In this document: piece by piece, positions 59,201 to 64,000 of the stretch
How positions within the stretch are numbered: position 1 is the stretch's first letter
Layout: each line of letters begins with the position of its first letter
Source of the DNA: Dichomitus squalens LYAD-421 SS1
Lineage: Eukaryota > Basidiomycota > Agaricomycetes > Polyporales > Polyporaceae
Direction of reading: 5' to 3'
Assembly (NCBI RefSeq): GCF_000275845.1
Contig: NW_006766922.1
Span: 3,403-67,402 of the forward strand
Length of the DNA stretch: 64,000 bases
The notes under the pieces: model-generated
The model's input: the letters and a program-made list of their open reading frames with translations, nothing else
What the model was told of the DNA's origin: nothing
Database searches by the model: none
Made by a program: the position numbers and the translations under genes

Positions 59201-61132
59201 TAACGACGGCCCCTCCGAAGCTCGCGCGCCGTCCGGCTTTGACACGTCGTGTGCCATAACGAGCTAGCGTCCGGAAGTGCGGGGCAGAGCCAAGAGAGCA
59301 CAGCGACGTGAGCATGGCGAGCCCACAACGTACGTACGTACAGCAGAGCAGAGTTCCATCCCCAATTGTGCGAGTGCGGGGTAAGACCCTGTCGCCCTGT
59401 CGAGCGAGCCCCTAGGCGTTCTGTTCGGAACGCCGGGATCTCGTCGAGGGCGATCTCGTGCGGGGTAAGCCATCAAACAGATCGGCATTCATTCTCGTCG
59501 GCCACACGATAGGTCGGCGCACAGGGTCTGGGGGGGCGAGACATGGGAAGCGGCGACAGATCCAGCAGGAGCGAAGGCAGGAGAACGGCGAGTTCGGGCG
59601 AATGAACCGGTGTGTGTATGTGGCGTCAGCCCAGACGCGCGCTTAAGCTGCCATTCGTGGGTGTCTCGCGTTCTGCGCAAGCCGCCGCGCGAATCTAGGC
59701 ACACGTGAAACAATGTGGCGAAATAGTCCTATTGCGTGTTGGAATGGCGGGGTACCGAAGGGGTGGCATTGCGAAGTTGAAGGGAAGTAATTGCCCACAT
59801 ACAACGCTCTGCAGCACTAACAACGACTGCACCCGCACGCGAGAAACACACATGAGCTCGGACCCACCAAGCCCAAACCCACGTACACACCGCACGCACG
59901 GCTCGCATGCCGATGCATGTCCCGTAGTGATCGTGGTAAGGTGTATGGACGAGCAGGTGACCACTCAACGAACGCACGATCAGGCCTGCAAGCGCGGGGG
60001 ACCGGCACCTCCTCCGAAGAGCCTCAACTTTGTATCCCACCACGCAGGCGCTGGCGAGACCTCCCTAGACAAGTCGGGTATGACGGGGACAGAGACCAGG
60101 CTTTGTATTCAAAATTCGACAGGTCAGCAGGTGCTCATAACGCCAGCGCAGATGGAGCGCAAGCGACGGACGTTCAGCAGATCGAGTCGCACAAGACTCC
60201 GGCAGGGGGAATGATTGCGGCGCTGCGGGGCGGGGTCGGCCCTTCGCGGGCGAGCTAAGATGGATATGGCCAACGGGCCCACTACATCTTGGTAACCTAT
60301 CGTCGTCGATAGCAGTAGGGCTACCAATTGGGATCCGGGGGCTCCTGCGCACAGTTGCGCGTTCGGGATCAGGATATACGAACCACGAGGTGGCGGAGTA
60401 AGGATGGCCATCTTCATCTCCATCTCGTCCGCCTTCTGTTCTCGTATGGAGTGGGATAGCAGCCCAGTGAGAACTGGATACTGATCGGCGAATCAGACCT
60501 CAACGGCCTGTTGTCTTGTCTCGCACGTCGTCACTGCAACCTGCAACCTTCCTCTCTCGCGAGGCCGCCAAAACATACCCCGCTCCACATCCTAGCACAT
60601 CATGCGCGCGCCCCACGAGTTCGGATTTGTGTTCGTCCCACGGATCCTGCTAATCGCACAGAGATTTTTTTTTCGGCCACGGCCACAAAAGAGGACACAA
60701 AAGGCTAGCGCTAACCGCAGTCGCGCCGGCCGTGCTACCGAGTGGAGCGGCGGTCAGTAGACGGGCGACCGGAATTACACCCACCTGGCTGCCTTCCCTG
60801 CGGGTGTCCCGCGCCGTTCGCCATCATCTGTCCCGTACGATATGAAACCTTCGCGCAGCGCCAGTAAGCACTGTTCGACGGCGTGATCGTCCGGGACAAT
60901 GCAATGAACGAGGATGAACGTCCAGCAGCGGCGGACTCCGCCGCCGTACCGTATCGTAGCACGGACCCTGCCAAGCCCCCCCACCAACCGTCGTGGTGGC
61001 GCCCATACACGGGCAGGAAGCACGCACCACCGGGCCTGAGCAGCGAGAGCATCTGCGAGCCTAAACGTCGACTTCTCCCACCCTGCGAAGCAGCCATCCT
61101 CGCAGGGGCGAGGGTCATCTGACCCCGGGGAG

Positions 61133-61148
61133 GTCCTAGCGCTAGGAC
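61133..61148. repeat. Perfect 16-base palindrome
   Basis: GTCCTAGCGCTAGGAC is its own reverse complement. Its core TAGCGCTA also occurs near 60706 and 61878. Confidence 0.8.
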
Positions 61149-63530
61149 GCGTTCCCCGCAGAAGCCCGCGCGGTAGGAAGATAGGAAATCAGCTGCAGCT
61201 GTGCGCAGGCGTATCATGAGTGTGGGAGCGTCGGGTCCCCGCGGAGCGGTACGATCGGGAGAACTGGGGGCACGGGACCGGCTGGAGGGGATATGAAGGG
61301 GGCGGACACGAACACGCGTCGGGCGTATGTTTAGGGTGGAGGATACACACACGAGGTTGGGACCACCGAGGACCAGCCGCGAGCCGTGCGTGATGGACCA
61401 GGATCGCCGCTATCGCGTGTGCGAATCTGTATTCAGCACAGGGGAAGCCGGGCGGGGCGGGTCGAGGCAGTAGCCACAGCCATAGCCTGAGCGTCGATGC
61501 TTGATAGTGCCCTGATGCTCCGGCTGCAGCACGCAGGACTGAAGAGAGTTTCAGAGCTATCGATGAGGCGGAACATGCGCGGAGGCGTTTTGGCATGGTG
61601 GGTTGCTCTTTGGACGCGAGGATGTGAAAACGGAGCTGGATTGGGCACGAACCTACACAGGAATACGACGAACACAGCGTATGTTTAGCACACCCAATTT
61701 CGCCGACCGCGTCCTCGGTGCTCACAAGACGCGCTGCAGGGCATGGCCAATTGGAGTTCGCTACTACCGTGATCTGCGGAACGCTAGTACTGAGCGAGCG
61801 ATGACGTCGACACAATGCGCATGCGAGGAGCGCGAGCGCGAGCGAGCAAAGATTGGCGAGTGCGATTGTGATGCGCTAGCGCTATCGTCACCTTCACCCT
61901 TCCTGTTCACCTCGTCCGCAATGTTCCGGGAAAAAAGTGCGCTGGGCACGACAAACCTGTGGGAATGACATCAGCTGAACGTGCCGACAGGAGACCAGCA
62001 GACCTCGTCGTCCACCGAGTCTGCAGCTAGCTCCGGGTGGAGGCTGATAGCTGCTTGTGTCGCGGACGTATTGCTCGCAAGGCACCGGCGGGCGGCAGGC
62101 CAATCGGGCAGCACAAAGGAGATAGCGAGGGCAACGCAAACTTCGCGCGTGAGATCACCGGCCACGCGAAGCGTGAGCGAGAGCGACATGGGAGGAGCTG
62201 GGACGCGCTCGAAGGTGCCAGTAGCGCGATAGCCACGGCGATAGAGACACAGATACGCGTGGGACCCGGCTGAGCAGGGCATGGACTCGCGTGTACGGCA
62301 TCGGTAGGAACTTGCGTCTGCGGATGCTGTCGATTGAGATGCCGACGGGAAAACGTCGAGATATACAACGGTGAGTATCACAGAGAGACTGGAAGAGGCG
62401 AGTGTGCGGGACGCAGGTTTCCAGATCGGGGCGAGAGGCTCAGGTATTCGGGCGTGGGCGACGAGAAAGGCAAACGCGTACTTAGAAGGCCGCGCGCGGC
62501 GTTGCCTCGAAGTTTGGCTGCGGTCGCGGACGGGTCTTGGGATCGCCGTTTGGACGGTCTAGCGGGAGAAGGTGGGGGAGTGCGCTCGGGAGAGAGCGGT
62601 AAGCTTTAGAAAGTAAGCGCAGAGAGCGAGCAAGATTGCAGCAGGAGATGGGCGTCAGGACGAGACCAGATTTCCAGATGTCGATGAGAGACGGGAGGCG
62701 ACGATGAGCGCAGAAAGGCGTGTGGGATGGCGCGAGGAGGGGAAGATGGGAAAAGCAGAAAGGGAGGAAAGAAGGAGCTCTGTTAGCGTCGCAACGTTGC
62801 ATGCCAGTTCTGGCAAAGGGTGACGGCGAGGCGGATAGCATTGTTGAAAGAGTGCGTTAAGCGAGGGTCGGAATGAAAGAGCGCAATGAGAGATAGCGGG
62901 CGATCGATGGCCATGGGCGAATGGCGTGAGCGAGGTGGTCGGCGTCAGGTGGTCAATGGTGCGTATGGGCCGCCTCGAGGCGGGAATGACGGAGTTGGAA
63001 GAGGTGAAGAAAGGGGATGACCAAGCTGGCACTAGCATCTCAGCGACAGTCGATTGTTTTCATACCTGACGCGGGGAAGAGAAGGATAGGTATGGGATTG
63101 ATAGGAAGTACAGGACCGGGAATGTCACATTGATGGGTGGGAGGAGTGGCACTCTGGGGGACGCGCACAGGATGATGGCGGTGCCGGTAGACAAGGGCTC
63201 GGCGGCGGGGCGTCGGTCGCCGTCAGTCGGTGCGCGCTCGGGCTGGAGGAGGCGGGGAGAAGGGCGGAGGGAGAGAGGGCATGGTAGGAATCGGAGGATG
63301 GACCGGAGGAAGGCAGGAGAGATCTTGATCTGCTGCAAGTATTGAAGCTTTGGGAAGCCGGCGAGACGGCGATCTGAGGGTCCGGACGACTGCCAGGAAG
63401 CGGGCACAATCAGGCAATCCTGGCCCGGGTGGCACAGGCGCCTCCCGGAGCCCTGGGTTGCCTTGTTTGGGCGAGAGACAAAGCAGGCGCCGGGACGCAT
63501 CTCTCTTCTCGTCCTTTTCTTTCGCTGCCA

Positions 63531-63537
63531 TATAGAT
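63531..63537 (+). promoter_or_regulatory. TATA-like box of the terminal gene
   Basis: TATAGAT lies about 120 bases before the ATG at 63653. A CCAAT-containing gccaatc follows at about 63578, and the leader just before the ATG is CT-rich, as common in fungal genes. Confidence 0.4.
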
Positions 63538-63652
63538 ACGCCTGCCATGGCCCTCCGCTGCTAGCACCAGCTCCCGCCAATCCGCAGGCAGCTACAGGCA
63601 GCTACAAGCAGCCCTTTCTGCCCACTCAACCCTTCTCTCGACACCGACCACA

Positions 63653-64000
63653 ATGCCTCCCTCCTACAGCCCCTGCCCTCGTCCCTGTCTCAAGCGGTCC
63701 TCCGCCCCCCATCCCCTCCCCTCCCCCCAGGACGAGCCATCCACCCTCCTCGCAATCGACCCCTCCATCCTCTCCCCGCTCGTACGCTTTCCTCCTCAGC
63801 CCTCCCTCGCACACACCCTCGGCAGTGCCATCCCCTACGACAGGACCCCCATCGTCGTCCAGCCCAACCGCTGTGCCCTCCCAGCCCGTGGCTGCCCGGG
63901 CCGCACCTACGCTCCCGAGGACCCCTCTCTCTCAAATCCCCGTCGCAGTAAGCGTTCTAGCCTCAGCCCCGTTCGTGGAAAGCATCTACACCCTAGGGCC
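63653..64000 (+). CDS. Conserved Pro/Ser-rich fungal protein, 5' part only
   Basis: Open from ATG 63653 to the end of the window (116 codons, no stop), so the gene is cut by the window edge. The product is rich in Pro, Ser, Leu and Arg (MPPSYSPCPRPCLKRSSAPH). It contains SILSPLVRFPPQPSLAHT, RTPIVVQPNRCALPARGCPG and the end KHLHPRA. I recall similar short Pro-rich proteins with the R-T-P-I-V-V--N-x-C-A-L-P-R-G-C-P-G-R-x-Y block in many Agaricomycetes, of unknown function. No domain, signal peptide or membrane segment. Strong codon bias to C in third positions supports a real, well-expressed gene. Confidence 0.8.
   Translation, partial: MPPSYSPCPRPCLKRSSAPHPLPSPQDEPSTLLAIDPSILSPLVRFPPQPSLAHTLGSAIPYDRTPIVVQPNRCALPARGCPGRTYAPEDPSLSNPRRSKRSSLSPVRGKHLHPRA

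Larger units (their letters stand above)
50986..63652. other. 12.7 kb CpG-rich stretch with no supportable gene
   Basis: Many open frames occur on both strands because stop codons are rare in this GC- and CpG-rich DNA, but they overlap each other in all frames, lack domain motifs and have no coherent exon chains. Features seen: an uninterrupted CG dinucleotide run near 56243-56260, a 16-base perfect palindrome at 61133-61148, a T-tract at 60666-60674, and a purine-rich plus strand from about 62300 to 63500 leading to the last gene. A minus-strand exon chain near 53.6-54.9 kb cannot be excluded: GTAAGT-like donors follow open frames at about 54125 and 54660. Confidence 0.5.

Noticed and set aside
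55145..59328. Many 150-265 codon frames on both strands
   Set aside because: They overlap each other in several frames and their translations are Arg/Ser/Ala-rich low-complexity, as expected from stop-poor CpG-rich DNA.
63626..63935. Gly/Arg-rich minus-strand frames at the right edge
   Set aside because: Antisense shadows of the C-biased terminal gene starting at 63653.
1..64000. CRISPR array, rRNA genes, telomere repeats or a bacterial operon
   Set aside because: No regularly spaced direct repeats, no conserved rRNA blocks, no TTAGGG runs, and genes have spliceosomal introns throughout.

Overview
The window looks like chromosomal DNA of a filamentous basidiomycete, most likely an Agaricomycete. 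The genes are cut by many short introns of about 50-65 bases with GTRNGT donors and YAG acceptors. There is no operon-like packing. The recognisable families are typical of mushroom-forming and wood-decay fungi: F-box-like proteins, berberine-bridge-type FAD oxidases, repeated short-chain dehydrogenases, a DUF6534-like remnant and a transposase-associated fragment. All calls come from reading the sequence; no database search was run.

Layout: (1) 1-4.1 kb is decayed sequence with one DUF6534-like remnant. (2) 4.1-17.1 kb holds a twice-repeated module, a secreted FAD oxidase on the minus strand followed by an F-box-like gene on the plus strand. (3) 17.1-20 kb is repeat debris, including two diverged inverted copies of one element. 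(4) 20-28 kb is a large ZNFX1/Hrr1-type RNA-silencing helicase with CCCH fingers in front, NFX1 fingers behind and a C-terminal RZ finger. (5) 28.3-30.5 kb is a true F-box gene on the minus strand. (6) 31-32.9 kb holds a striking run of small perfect hairpins followed by a single-pass membrane protein gene. (7) 33.2-38.3 kb is a cluster of three SDR paralogues. (8) 38.4-40.3 kb is NMD3, the 60S export adaptor. (9) 41.6-51 kb holds two head-to-head pairs of paralogous alpha-helical protein genes, separated by a transposon fragment. (10) 51-63.6 kb is a long CpG-rich stretch in which I can support no gene. (11) 63.65 kb to the end is the start of a proline/serine-rich conserved fungal protein that runs off the window.

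The most interesting part is region 9. Each pair has one minus-strand gene whose product is helical, then strongly hydrophobic in the middle, then coiled coil, and one plus-strand gene whose product is helical without a clear membrane segment. Both pairs carry the same short motif in the shared promoter region. The layout resembles two-component alpha-helical pore-forming systems (ClyA/HBL/Xax-like architecture), but that is inference from architecture only.

A recurring theme is duplication of whole modules: the FAD oxidase/F-box unit twice, the SDR gene three times and the divergent helical pair twice.
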